DNA from: Liquidambar formosana
Taxonomy: Eukaryota > Streptophyta > Magnoliopsida > Saxifragales > Altingiaceae
Assembly (NCBI GenBank): GCA_039720395.1
Contig: CM077827.1
Location: forward strand, 23,960,375 to 24,024,374
Length of the DNA stretch: 64,000 bases
Direction of reading: 5' to 3'
The position numbers were made by a program, and so were the translations under genes. This document shows, piece after piece, positions 36,601 to 48,351 of this stretch (position 1 is the stretch's first letter; each line of letters opens with the position of its first letter). The notes beneath the pieces are model-generated. The model did no database searches and had not been told where the DNA came from. It saw only the letters and a list, made by a program, of their open reading frames with translations.

Positions 36601-37273
36601 ATGTATTTATGATTTTATGTAGCCTATTTTGTGGAAGAGCAGGTATATGTAACTCATTTTGTGGCTAATCAAGTTGACAATTTTTAATTCAAGGAAAACA
36701 AACTGATAAATACCAAGAACCAGACCATTCCGTCCCGATATTTTTCGGGACGGGACAATATTAAATTCGGTTTGATTCCGGTATTGATTTTCAAGTCCCG
36801 AATTACTTTGGGACAGGATTGATATACCCCTGTCCCGGACCGTCCGGTACCGAGTTGCACCCCTAGTATATATAAGTCAAGTTTATTGAAAACTACATAC
36901 CAGACAAAGCACCAGAAGAAAGGAGACACAATGAAGACATATAGAAGACGAAGAAGAAGGAAGCAGTAGTTGTTCTTTCCTGTGTTAGGGTTTTATGATT
37001 TTTATAATGTGTTTCTATTTGTATTTATATGTTAACATTGTTAGGGTTTTATGAATTATAGTTTCCGTTTCCTTAGAATTCCTATTTGGGTTTGGTTTTA
37101 TTTAATTATTATACGAATTATAGTTTCCTTAGAATTCTTATTAAGGTATGTATTTTATATTGCTATATTTCCTATATATCTAGAAGGGTAGTTGTGTATT
37201 TAAAAATTAAAATAAGGGTATATTAGTCAATCAAAAGTTTTTCTCACATTCATCTTTTTATAAGCAGTATAGA

Positions 37274-38691
37274 TATATATATATATATAACGGAGAATTG
37301 GTCCTCCTGTAGCTGTGCCACATGTCGTCTTCTCATTTATTTTATTTTATTTTATTAAATCACATGCTCAATAGTGAACTTTTTTCAAAAAATTACCTTT
37401 TGGTTATCCTTTTATAACTTAATACTAATAAAGGATGTAAGCTGTCAACTTGCTACAACTTAACTATATGCATGCGTGAAATGACTACTAATTTCTTTTT
37501 TTTCGTATTACATTGACAGTTGATCACTAAAATGTAATTTTTCTAAAAAGTTACTTTTAGTGACTTTTGAGGAAATTGCTTTTTTAGTAACCACTTTCCA
37601 TTTTAATACCAAACTGAAGTCATTCTCTGTCAATTTGCTACAAATTGACTGTATACGTGTTTCAAAATGACTACCACCTTACCTTGTCTGGTATTAAGTT
37701 AAGAAGTAGTCATCAAAAAGTAATTTCCCTAACTTTTTTTTGGTGTTCACTGCTCTTTTTCATGCAAGTAAATTGTCACTTGGTATTCACTACATATCTC
37801 TTTGTTTTCATGTGAGAGAATTGAAAAACCCATCCTATATAATGTTCATCCCAAATTTTGTAAACTACCATATTTATTCATTTTCTTTATACCTTTTCAT
37901 CTTCTCTCCCAAAAATTGAACGTATAAAATTATAAATAGTCATAATAAGAAAGAGAAATAGATAGAGGAAAAAATGATTAAAAAAAAAAACGACACGTCG
38001 AAATCTTCAAATTCTCCAGATCTGTTTTCGACGGGAAAAAAAATTTATTTTAATCAAAATTCTTCAGATGGTTTATTACCAAAAATTGAAAAGATCTATA
38101 TGTTCTCTTATCTTCTTCTCCTTCCCTCTTTGCTCCACCCATTCTTTTCCTCTCTAAACTTTTCTTTCTCCCTCTCTCATAAGTCATTGGATATGGACTT
38201 CTCACTAATTTCCCCTAAATTGTTTTATTTATTTTAAAAGGGTAACTTACACATTTAATTTTTCAGAAGAGGGGATTATTACGTTATTCCTATTATACCC
38301 TCCCATAATTTCTTTATGAATTTTTTTTTTCTTGATTGCATTAAATTACCCCCAAAAAAATCATCATTCTTTTTTTAAAAAAATTGTCCAACCCTTTCTA
38401 TCCTCTCACCCTTCTCACCCCTCATTCATTGGCCCTTTAGTAAGAGTGAGAGTCAACAACATTGAACCCTTATGGGTCTTGAATGTCCTTATGAGTAAAA
38501 ATGAGAGATTAATTAGAGTGAGAGAGGGTGAGTTATTTATGTAATTTAATGCACATGGAATAGGGGGATATTTTGGTAATTTAATATAATCAAGGAAATT
38601 ATTTAAAAAATTATTAGAAGGGATTAATAGGAATTATCTAAAAATGCCCTCTTTAAAAAATAAAAAGTTTGAATAGCTCTTTTAAAAAAAA
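37274..38691. other. AT-rich spacer between Helitrons, no gene seen
   Basis: Holds a TTTTATTTTATTTT tract, pyrimidine-rich stretches near 38100-38180 and scattered GTCAATTTGCTACAA-type similar segments, but nothing that could be delimited as a gene or element. Confidence 0.5.
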
Positions 38692-40698
38692 CTAGTTATT
38701 GCACCCGTGCGTTGCACATGGATTTTTTGTCAACAATAAAATGATTTAAAGATCATCAATTATTTTTCCTAAATAAACATATTAAAGATTGATGCTTCCC
38801 AAGATCTTTTTTAGGTTGAATAGAGATTGACCTTTTTTATGTAGCATAACTACTCATCTAGTGGTAATTATCTCTTCAATATTGTCTATATTGATTAAAT
38901 ATAAACTTTATTTACTTAAGGAAGGTTATGCGGCCATTTGTTCTTTAACATTTAATCCATATTAAGTGTGAAGATTTAAGATGTTAAGAAATTATTTATT
39001 ACTCCATAGAAGGTTTTAGTCCGTGTACATCAAATAATTTAGAAAGAAATGATAATACATAATGACACGTAACTATTAAGAATCTTGACAAATGACTTAT
39101 TCATTGTCCACTAATTTTCTGCACATCTACAATAAGAAACCTATCAATGAAGAAATAAAAAAGAGAATAATTAGAATCAAAATAAATGGAGAAAGTATAT
39201 ACTTAATCTCTAGAGAGAATTTAATTTGGTTGAATTATTAACCATATGGCAAGTCTATTGTATCGTAGAAATTATATGCAAAAGAATAGACTAAATTTAT
39301 TAATGAATTAGTAGCTTATATAATGTGACTTACACATCAACAAATTCTAATACATTTTGGATCACTTAAAGAATAAGTACATGCTAAAAAAGATAAGAGT
39401 CCTAACACCATATACTATCATGGGATATTGTTCTACTTCATCCAAATGAAACTTTACTACTACTTCTCTTCAACTTCTTTGTATTTATTTATTTTATTTT
39501 TTTTTGGGCTGAAGAATCTATGGATCCCCACTTTGTAGCGAGACATTCCACAATGCATCATTGGAGCTCAACATCCCATTAATTGAAACAACAAAAGATA
39601 ACATAGCACGAAAACTAATCCCAGGATTCAAAAAATAGGGAAAAATTACAAATAAAAAAATTAGGCAAGATGCATCATCAAGAACATTTAGAAACCTAAG
39701 GCCCTTGTTCTCTTGCCCATCCCTCAAATCACCCATAAATAGTGTAGTCTTAAGAAGGGAATTTTAATTTCCAAGAAAAAAAATCAGAAAGACAACATAA
39801 AAATTGAGCAATTAAAAAAAAAATAATAAAATAAAATACATACCTCTTACAATGGATTTTTTATCAGCAAGAAAAAAAAATAGAAAGAAAATGAGCATAT
39901 AAAAATAGCTTTTCAATTCCCATCGGATATTTCCAAGAGTAATTTTTCATCAAAAGAAAAAATATAATTAGATGATTTACCACATAAAATAAAGGGCTTA
40001 GCATTTAAACACAAAAGCATTTTAGCAAATTGCTTATAAAACTCTACCAATCAAATCAAGTAAGTGAAAATACTCACAGCAAAAATAAAAAATACAAAAC
40101 CAAAAACTTGAATAAAAAAAACTTTAGGAAAGATATATAAAATTTAAATGAAATATGATTGTATAAAATTCATTTTTCAGAGGAACAAAATTGAATAAAA
40201 CCTAATGTGATTGTTAGCATTCAAACCAAAACCCAACTCAATAAATTTCCAGCACAGTATGATATATATATTATAATTTGCAGAGCAAAACTTACCGGAG
40301 AAGGGAGAAGTCGCCTTTAATGGAAAAGGTGGAGAGAAGGTTGAAGCTACTCTTGATGGAGGAAGTGGAATTTACAATCCAGCTGTTTATTTATTATATA
40401 CGAATTATAGTTTCCGTTTCCTTAAAATTCCTATTTGGGTTTGGTTTTATTTAATTATTATACGAATTATAGTTTCCTTAGAATTCTTATTTAGGTATGT
40501 GCTTTATATTGCTATATTTCCTATATATGCAGAAAGGTAGTTGTATAGTTTCTTTAGAATTTTTATTAAGGTATGTGTTTTATATTATTGTATTTCCTAT
40601 ATATGTAGAAGGGTAGTTGTGTATTTAAAAATTAAAATAAGGATATATTAGTCAATCAAAAGTTTTTCTCACATTCATCTTTTTATAGGTAGTATAGA
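38692..40698 (-). mobile_element. Helitron H2 (non-autonomous), 2.0 kb
   Basis: On the minus strand it starts TCTATACTACCTATAAAAAG and ends GTGCAATAACTAG, flanked A..T. The 3' region has the family's GTGCAACGCACGGG motif, although the hairpin is partly decayed. Inside the 5' side, two diverged copies of a segment with GAATTATAGTTTCC..GGTAGTTGT occur in tandem. A 72-codon minus frame at 39518-39736 (MGDLRDGQENKGLRFLNVL..) looks gene-like at its start and could be a captured exon that I cannot identify. Confidence 0.8.
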
Positions 40699-40830
40699 TG
40701 GATTAAAGGACTTGATCCCCCTTTTTTTTTTTTTTATATATAAATAGTTTCATTTTTTTACACATTTTCCTAATTTTCCATATTAATAATTCTCAGTTTT
40801 CTCACTCTTGTGGACATAATTATTGTGAAA

Positions 40831-41082
40831 TATTCCTTCCGTCCCAAAATGCTTGAGTCACCTTCACTAAGCACACATAATAAGGTAATTTATTTAACGA
40901 ATTCTCATATCACTCATATATTTCCATCCCAAAATGTTTAAGCAATTGTAATTTTAAATATAGAAAGGGATAGCTTGGGAAAATAAAATAATTATTTGTT
41001 TTGACTTTTGAAATGGAATAAACATTTTAAAGTTTCCTAAAATAGAAATTGTTATCAAACAACGTGAGACGAATGGAGCATA
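40831..41082. mobile_element. Stowaway-like MITE
   Basis: The left end is TATTCCTTCCGTCCCAAAATG. The right end, reverse complemented, is TATGCTCCATTCGTCTCACG. The CTCC..CGTCCCA signature with TA at both ends is typical of this group. About 250 bp. Confidence 0.7.
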
Positions 41083-41530
41083 ATATTTTTATTTCTATTA
41101 TGAAAAAAAAAAAAAAAAGAGTTCCAAGACAAATTTTACAAAGACATTTCTCTCTCTCTCTCTCTCTTTTTTTTTTTTTTATTTTTTTTTTTATAAACAT
41201 GTTATTGGTCAAAATACATGATGTATAGATGTACTCTTTGTCAAAATACATTTTGGTAACATGTTATTGGTCTAATATTCTAGAAGCCAAGGTCTTTCTT
41301 CTTGTATTTATTATAGACTTGTAGTCAAGTTCAACAGGGCATGGATCCTAAATTGAGGGTTAACCATATGAACCCATGGGCCCGTTTGACCAAAAAAACC
41401 CATGGTGCCAAAGTCATCATGGGTCGGCTGGGCTTTAAGTTTGTGAGTAACTAACTAGATAAGAAATATTGGACATTAACCTTCTATATAGTATTTGAAC
41501 TTCAATTAACAAACCTGTTGAATATACAAT

Positions 41531-41838
41531 AGGGGATGGCCAATTTTTACATCCCTCCTTTTACCTGTTGCACCCTTTTATGGGTGATTTTATTATTTCA
41601 AAGAAAAAATTAAAGGAGAAATTTTAGATTGGTCGGCATACAGGAAAATAATTACAATCAATAGTCATTGTTAGTTAAGTTAGCAGTCATTTATTAGGAA
41701 GTTCGTAGCAAATAGCACTGAATTGTACTTATTTTCCCGTAGCCCAATCAATCTAAATTTCCCTCAAAATAAAAAGGTAACAAAATTGCCAATAAAAGGG
41801 CATAGATGTAGGGAAAAGAGATGTGAAAATAAACCCTC
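41531..41838. mobile_element. Possible MITE, about 310 bp
   Basis: AATTTTTACATCCCTCCTTT at the left and, reverse complemented, TATTTTCACATCTCTTTTCC at the right. Both are followed by similar CCCTTTTAT sequence, giving imperfect inverted ends of about 50 bases. No target duplication was confirmed. Confidence 0.45.
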
Positions 41839-42328
41839 TCATTCAATAATTACTACTAAAATTTGAACAACTTTATGAAATAAAATTTTTCGGTTATTAT
41901 GGTGAAGAAAGGCAAAACCAATTTTGAAATAAAAGAAAGAATAATTTTGACTTGTTCACATGTTGCCTATCATTTTTTTCTCTTTCTTTCGTAAGAGCAG
42001 TGTTGATACATATAAAATGCAACCAATGTGGCAATGCAACTTTTGTGTAAAAACTAGTTATAGTACACGTGCAGTTGCACATAAATATTTTGTGTGGGAA
42101 AAAATTTCTTTAAAAAATCAACATAAAATTTCTTAGAAAAATCAACATAAAAATAATTTATTTATGAAAAATCTTTAACATAAAATCTTGTGATATCTTG
42201 GTCTTTGAATTATTAACATTAATATACATATCTCACTTACCCAAAAAAAAAAAGCGCATTAATAGGCATGAAGAATCAATAAAAATACATAAAATTGTAT
42301 CATGATCATCCATCAAAACTAAAGGTAA

Positions 42329-42364
<36 letters not shown>

Positions 42365-42373
42365 GTCCTTTAA

Positions 42374-42680
42374 TATCGGTGCACTGCAAAACTCTTGTGA
42401 TTTTTATTTTGTGAATCCAACCATTGGATTATATAGCGTTCTCGTGTAGGTGTTTCATGGAAAAAATCAAGTTGATCTGAGATTGATTGCTATTCGATTC
42501 AAAATGTTTTTTTTTTTTTTCAATAGCAATCGCTCATTTATAAACATTTTGAATGAAATAGTTTTCAATCTTAGATCAACTTGATTTTCTGAATGCATGA
42601 CCAACATATGATTGAAATTTAATCTAACGGTTGGTTTGGCCAAATACAAGTTGCACATAAGAGTTTTGGAGTGCACTTAA
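42374..42680. mobile_element. Foldback MITE inside Helitron H3
   Basis: The left arm GGTGCACTGCAAAACTCTTG and the reverse-complemented right arm AAGTGCACTCCAAAACTCTT match imperfectly. Further inside, AATCAAGTTGATCTGAGATT faces AATCTTAGATCAACTTGATT, so almost the whole 307 bp is an inverted repeat. It must have inserted after H3 or been carried by its ancestor. Confidence 0.75.
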
Positions 42681-43724
42681 TGCAAAATTGCATTGGGTGC
42701 ACTTGATAATAAAAGATATATATACATGTGAGTATGGTGCATAAACCAAAAAAAAAAAAAAAAAAAAAATTGTAAAAGAATAGTTCCAACATCAACGTAC
42801 CTATCAAAGATCTTGTCGAAGAAAGCAAATAGATTATATGAAAGTCAAAGAACAAGAACCAATGGAGGGTTTTTATTTGGTGTTATATATGTGGTGCTTT
42901 CTTGCATGGCTAAAAGTCATGGTAAGAGTAGGAACTGATACTTCAAATTGGTTTCAAACCTATATCTATTTTGTTTTTATTTGTTTTAAGATTTTGGTGT
43001 GTTTTTATTTGTTTTATGATTTTATTGTTTAGTAAAAAATAAGAATTATTATTATTAAAACATATAGATTATACTTATCTAAAACTCACTCAAACTAAGG
43101 ATATCAATAAGAAGTTTAATTGTATGCAGATAGCATCCTTAGATCAAATAGTTTAATCAATATGCAGTTTCAGTTGATCAATTTAGAAGATAAAAGGTTC
43201 TACACAATTGGTATTATCAAATTATAATCAATAATAAAAAGGATTGACATAAAAAATAATGAAAACCATAAAAGAAAATAGGAAAACCATATAAACAAAA
43301 AAGTGGAGGATTAAAAATGCAATCAAAGATAGACTGAAAACTTCAGATTTGGTGGATTTGGGGTTTCTATTACTTCGGTGAAAGGGGAGCAAAATTGTCC
43401 CTACTTTTGTTAAATATTTAGGTTTAAATATGATAGGAATAATATTTTTAAAACCAAAAAGTGAAGGATTAAAAATGCAGTCAAAGATAAATGAAAACTT
43501 CATAGACATGAAAAAATAAAATAAAATAGTATCAAAATATATAAACAATAATAGAACTATTAAAACCAAACCTTCCTCCTGCCCACCGCCCCCTCCTTTT
43601 TTTTTCTTGGAACCCAATCTAATCTCACAAAACATTGAAAAAGCAAGAAAAAACTTCAACGAAATTGAAATGAGTCTTCAATTAGATTTCTATAATTTCC
43701 ATTTAATTTGCATCATGGGCTTTG

Positions 43725-43931
43725 TCATAGAACACCAGAAATTCTCAAGTGGGCAATCAAAACCATTACAATTTCTTTGAGATCCTCCCCATGCAAATCT
43801 TGAAGAATGTTAAGAAATCGATCCAATACCAAAGCATCGTTCTCCACTAGTTTGTCATCCTTAGACACTTCCGCCAATGCCAACAGCCTCAATTGTGCAT
43901 CAGTTGAGACGAACTTCTCCAAGTTTCAAGC
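43725..43931 (-). pseudogene. Captured fragment of phosphoenolpyruvate carboxylase (first-exon region)
   Basis: The minus frame reads [20 protein letters not shown] and then [20 protein letters not shown] followed by [13 protein letters not shown]. This is the conserved N-terminal region of plant PEPC around the DAQLRLL and LQDLHGEDL motifs. Similarity stops after KEIV, and an in-frame TGA lies just before NLEK, so no catalytic domain is present. The fragment lies inside Helitron H3 in the same orientation as the Helitron, which fits capture and carriage. Several conserved positions are changed, so the capture is not recent. A cytosolic C4-acid enzyme function is not retained. Confidence 0.85.
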
Positions 43932-44412
43932 CGCCAGAAGAAAATAAAGAAGAGCGTGGTGTTATTTTCTACTGTTAATAGAGAAAAAGTAGAATTTAGG
44001 ATTCTGCTGTATGGAGAGATGATATATGTTAGGATTTATGGTTTTATTTATACAAATTATAGTTTCCTCAAAATTCTTATTTATGTATGTGTTTTATATT
44101 CTTATATTTCTTATATGCAGAAGGGTAGGGTAGTTGTGTATTTAAAATTTAAAATAAGGGTATATTAGTCAATCAAAAGTTTTTCTCACATTCAGCTTTT
44201 TATAAGTAGTATAGATAGATATATATTTGCTCTTTTTGTAACAACTTACATTACATATGTGTGTTTCTTCTTCTTCTTCATTTTTTTTTTTTTTCAAACT
44301 TTAAAATATCATAACTTTCATTCTAAATGTTGTTTTTGATAAAATTTGTATATTTGGAATCCATTCATCGAGATCTTTGAAACAAGACCTATACATCATG
44401 CCAATTTATTTA

Positions 44413-45961
44413 GGGAAATATCCAAAACCTCCCTCAAATATAAAATCATATCTAAAAACCCTATTAAATATTTTTCCTATCTATCTAATCCAAATAAAAA
44501 AGAATTATATCTATTAACTCCAATTAGTTAAATTTTTGTTTACTACGGTTAAAAGAAAAGACTGATCCAATTAAAATGTCCTTCTTTCATAATAATATGT
44601 TTAATGACAAAAATGCATATTCAAGTGAATTTTCCCTTTTGCCCCTCTTTTCCCAAACTTGCATACTTGCTCTCCTACTCTCTCTTTTTCTTCTCCCTTC
44701 TCTCCATGTGTATATTAGAGAAGAATTAATTAATGATAGTTAATTTTTTTCTAATCTATACTACCTATAAAAAGATGAATGTAAGAAAAACTTTTGATTG
44801 ACTAATATACCCTTATTTTAATTTTTAAATACACAACTACCCACCCTTCTGCATATATAGGAAATATAGCAATATGAAAACTATAATTCTAAAACACATA
44901 TCTTAATATATTATAAAACACATACCTTAATATATAAAACACAAATAGGAATTCAAAGGAAACGGAAACTATAATTCCTATATAATAAATAGGAATATAT
45001 CGGAATATGGAAACTATAATTTTAAAACAACAGCCGGAACACATTCCTTAATATATTCTAAAGCATATACTTTAATATATAAAACACAAATAGGAATTCA
45101 AAAGAAACGGAAATTATAATTCCTATATAATAAACAAACAGCCGGATTGTAAATTCCACTTTCTCTATCAATAGTAGTTTTAACCTTCTCTCCACCTTTT
45201 CCATTAATGGCAACTTCTCCCTTCTCTGATTAACGGCGACTTCTCCTTTTCTCGTAAGTTTTGCTCTGCAAATCTATACTACCTATAAAAGGTTGAATCT
45301 CAGAAAAACTTTTGAACGACCAATATACCCTTATTTTTTTAAAAAAAAAAATACATATCTACCATTTCTTTAATTGAAACACATAATAAACATTCTTATC
45401 ATTTGGTAACAACTGAAAGTTAGATTTTAATTCAAACTCTTAACAAATTAAAGTTAGATTTTTACTCAAATTCTTTTTTTAGAGCAACTATCAAGTTGCA
45501 TGATAATATATATGAATATAAACTCTTTAAATATTCTGTTTTATGAAGAAAAAAAAATTATGAATATATATCTAAAGAGTTTTTAATCTTTCGTTGTACT
45601 TTCGAATTTTAAACTTTATCTTTTATGAAAAAATATAAAATCTTTATGTATTTAATATTTTGTATAACTAATATTATTTAAAAATATTCACGTGCAACGC
45701 ACGTGTGCTATATTTAGTTACATTAAAAAGGATAAAAGTAGAAATTCAGTTAAATATGCAATTTTTTCATTAAACATATTAATGTCAAAGAAGGGTATTT
45801 TAGTCAGATCACTCTTTTCTTTTAACAACAGTAAACAAAAAATTAATTGATTGGAGTTAATAGATATGATTTTTTTTATTTGGATTATATGGATAGGAAA
45901 AATATTTAATGGAGTTTTGGGATATGAATTTATTTTTGAGGGAGTTTTTGGATATTTCCCC
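44413..45961. mobile_element. Long-TIR element (about 190-bp arms), carrying the H4 Helitron
   Basis: The left arm starts GGGAAATATCCAAAACCTCC. The reverse complement of the right end is GGGGAAATATCCAAAAACTC. The arms (44413-44605 and about 45770-45961) match with scattered changes, including ATTAAATATTTTTCCTATC and ATATCTATTAACTCCAAT. Removing H4 leaves about 0.59 kb, mostly arms, as in Mutator-like foldback MITEs. No clean 9-bp duplication is seen, and the exact end may extend into the flanking TTTA. Confidence 0.75.
44755..45717 (+). mobile_element. Helitron H4, composite with two 5' ends and one 3' end
   Basis: The first 5' end TCTATACTACCTATAAAAAG is at 44755, preceded by A. A second, TCTATACTACCTATAAAAGG, is at 45273, also preceded by A. 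Only one 3' end follows, with a perfect CACGTGC-AAC-GCACGTG hairpin at 45689-45705, and it ends TTAG rather than CTAG before T. The first unit has the 5' body seen in H2 (AAATTCCACTT, CTTCTCTCCACCTTTTCCAT, GTAAGTTTTGCTCTGCAAA). The arrangement is either a Helitron inserted in a truncated one or a two-origin composite. Confidence 0.75.
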
Positions 45962-46232
45962 TTAAATTTTTATCTCTAATAGAGAAATTTATGAAATTAC
46001 TCCATCCAAGTTTGCCCACTACGTAGTTTAACGAAGAAATTATGCCAATTTAAGTGAGAAACTTTTGATGATTTGATTTTTTTTTTTTTTCAAATTTATG
46101 TGTTGAAGTACTTAGAGAGTGAAATTTCAATAGGGAGGCATTATTGCCAGAGCCGAATGTTGGTTCCACAGCTCCTTGTTATAGATGGACCAAATTGCCC
46201 TTTTGGCTAAATGGCGATCACTATATATGTCT

Positions 46233-46957
46233 ATGTATATGCATATCTAAGATAGGTTCCCCTACCTTTTTTCCTTATTTCTTATCAATTCTCACCAAAT
46301 GATTTGAAAATGATTGTTGGTAACATATAGATTTGATTATTTGAGACTCCTTTCTCTACAAACCTTTTGCAACCTAGTCAATCCTCGTGAAGCATATCGA
46401 GTCAACATGCCTCATTCAATTCTATTGTTTTCTTTTACAATAGCTTCCATTTCCAATTAATATCCCTACCATAACATTTTGCACATTCTTTCGTAGAGTT
46501 GAAACCTTGAAAACAAGAAAAGGGAAGCTAGTTGTTCAACAAAAATTCAAGAATTGTGTTCATACGAAGCAAGCAACTCTGCAACAAAAAAATAAATAAA
46601 AAATAAAAAATATCTACAAAAATTTCATGTCAAATGAAGATATAAATATTTATTACTTGACTAGCAAAATTATGCTATGGATTAGTTCACCAATCAAATC
46701 CCTCTCCTACCATAACAATGAGAGAAACTAATTATTCCTTAGTACTATAAGAGAGAACCAATTGGACATTGTAAGCCCTAGCTAGAGAAAAAAAAGAATT
46801 ATGGAGTAGTAGAGATTTAGTAAGTTCTGTCATGAATCTCTCAGCTGCAATTCATGAAATAGAAAAAACAAATATAGTTTTCAATTGATAGGAAAACAAG
46901 GGAGAAAAGAAAGGAGGTTGCCTCGTTCCAAAAGGCTTGTCCGTTCAGGTATATTAT
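46233..46957 (-). repeat. Right copy of the 0.7 kb inverted repeat
   Basis: The reverse complement of this segment matches 14717-15416 end to end. It differs by small indels such as an expanded AAATAAATAAAAAATAAAA stretch near 46583-46605. The two copies bracket the 31 kb transposon island in opposite orientation. Confidence 0.85.
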
Positions 46958-48350
46958 GTAAGTTGATAAATACCAAACGAACGTGGAGTTCCTTGCTTCA
47001 CATGTGGTTAGTATATGGTTATTTTAGCTTCTAGAGAACCTTTTATACACCCTTTGCAAGTCATATAGCAAAATTCTTAGGACACAAGGACCTACCTTTA
47101 ATCCCATGATTGTGTTGATTGTACTGTTTATCTTTTCCGATTATCTATGAGCGAACTTTAATCTCATATGCTTAGTCTGTCACCTTTTCCTCTAGGGTAC
47201 CATCAAGGATTACTGCCTAACTAAGGGCCATGTTAACTTTAGGCATACTCTCTTGATTGTGTTTTTATGGTATTATGTCATGTCGTCCGTTTAGCAATGT
47301 AAGGTTAACCTATTACATACCTCACCCTTGTCTTTAGGATTGCGTGTTTAATTAGGGGCTCAAATTGACCTAACGATGTTTAGAATGTACTTGAATGAAA
47401 TCGAATCTTGTTCAAAATTGAGTCAAATTGAACCAAATCAAGTGGATTGGTTCAATTCTGGTTTGACAGGGCCAACTTGCACTCCTAATTTAAAGCATCA
47501 ATGAGCTTAACGAGTTGCGTAGTATTTTACTTGAACTTGTCTCAATAAATTAATAAGCTGAAAAATGAGCAAGCTCCGATGAGCTTTTTACCAAGCTTGG
47601 CATTTTTTACAGTCGACACTCCAAAGATTCTACATATAAAATTTCATCAAAAAATTGTCAAACGTACAATCACACGTGCGGATCATAGTTTAATGTTTTT
47701 TTTTCTCTCTTAATATTTGACCCAAAATTTGCATTGACACAAGCAACGCATCTGGCCTAATTTATCTATCTATCTATGCCATCATATAAAAAAGAGTGTG
47801 TCACTTAACACGTCTCTCAAGCCTCAACTCTCAACTCATAATGAATTGCTAGGTGGACCCTTTTCTCAAATCAAATCAACTATGAACTCCAATATATTTT
47901 GGACAAAAATTTTAGAAAACATTATGTCATTTGATTTTCAAAGAAAAAAAGGCTATTAAAAAGGGAAGAGAAATTATACATATCTTAATATTTTGGATTA
48001 AAAAAATATTTTCCTAAAATAAATATGGTAAAAAAAATCAGAAATCATATGAACCAAAAGGGAGATTTTTTCCTCCATACCTTAACTAATAAATAAATAT
48101 TATTTGCCTAAAAAATCTTTACAAGAAAGAATAAATAAATAAATAAAATATTGTAATATTATTATAATGGTTTTTTTTTTTACTTTTTTTATTCCGTGCA
48201 TCCCGCGGTCACTGCTCATTTGAATATAATTTCGCTTTATTTAGATTAATAATTTAAGATTGTGGCCCAATGCCGATATTTTATGCACACTGCAAGATAC
48301 GGACACCGGCGGGTATCCCGGTGACCCGTCAAAGTATACCATCCGGCAAG
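46958..48350. other. AT-rich intergenic DNA upstream of RHF2A-like gene
   Basis: No gene seen. CAACTTGCACTCCTAA near 47473-47489 resembles the end of the hAT family at 36865, but no partner end was found. Short AT-rich repeats lie at 48120-48180. A minus open frame at 48246-48497 lies in the promoter region and is treated as chance. Confidence 0.5.
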
Positions 48351-48351
48351 C

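Larger units (their letters stand above)
16606..36865 (+). mobile_element. hAT (Ac-like) DNA transposon, interrupted by nested retroelements
   Basis: The left end is TAGGGGTGCAACTTGGTTCG. The right end, reverse complemented, is TAGGGGTGCAACTCGGTACC. A perfect 8-bp duplication GTATATAT flanks it (16598-16605 and 36866-36873). Both subterminal regions are unusually GC-rich, with many GGGAC/GTCCC motifs, the usual arrangement for hAT transposase binding. Subtracting the retroelement insertion and one GTTCA copy leaves about 4.41 kb, a normal autonomous hAT size. It carries a broken transposase gene in plus orientation. A second TAGGGGTGTTCAGTACCGG motif near 16750 may be a subterminal repeat or an older end. 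Confidence 0.92.
15444..37273 (-). mobile_element. Helitron H1 (non-autonomous), interrupted by the hAT element
   Basis: On the minus strand the element begins TCTATACT and ends CTAG, inserted between A and T as Helitrons do. Just inside the 3' end is a perfect hairpin (CACGTGC, loop GTT, GCACGTG; 15456-15472). The 5' side contains AGAAAAACTTTTGATTGACT, shared with the other Helitrons of this window. Removing the hAT insertion and one of its 8-bp duplications leaves about 1.56 kb. No Rep/helicase gene is present, so mobilisation would need an autonomous partner. Confidence 0.8.
42054..44215 (-). mobile_element. Helitron H3 (non-autonomous), 2.16 kb, with a captured gene fragment
   Basis: On the minus strand it starts TCTATACTACTTATAAAAAG and ends GTGTACTATAACTAG, flanked by A and T. 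The 3' hairpin motif is GTGCAACTGCACGTG. The 5' region shares AGAAAAACTTTTGATTGACT with H1, H2 and H4. It contains a captured PEPC exon in its own sense orientation, a (GT)n run at 42332-42361, and a foldback MITE near its 3' end. Confidence 0.82.

Noticed and set aside
47440..47489. Another hAT-type end (CAACTTGCACTCCTAA)
   Set aside because: Resembles the right end at 36865 but no left partner or 8-bp duplication was found.
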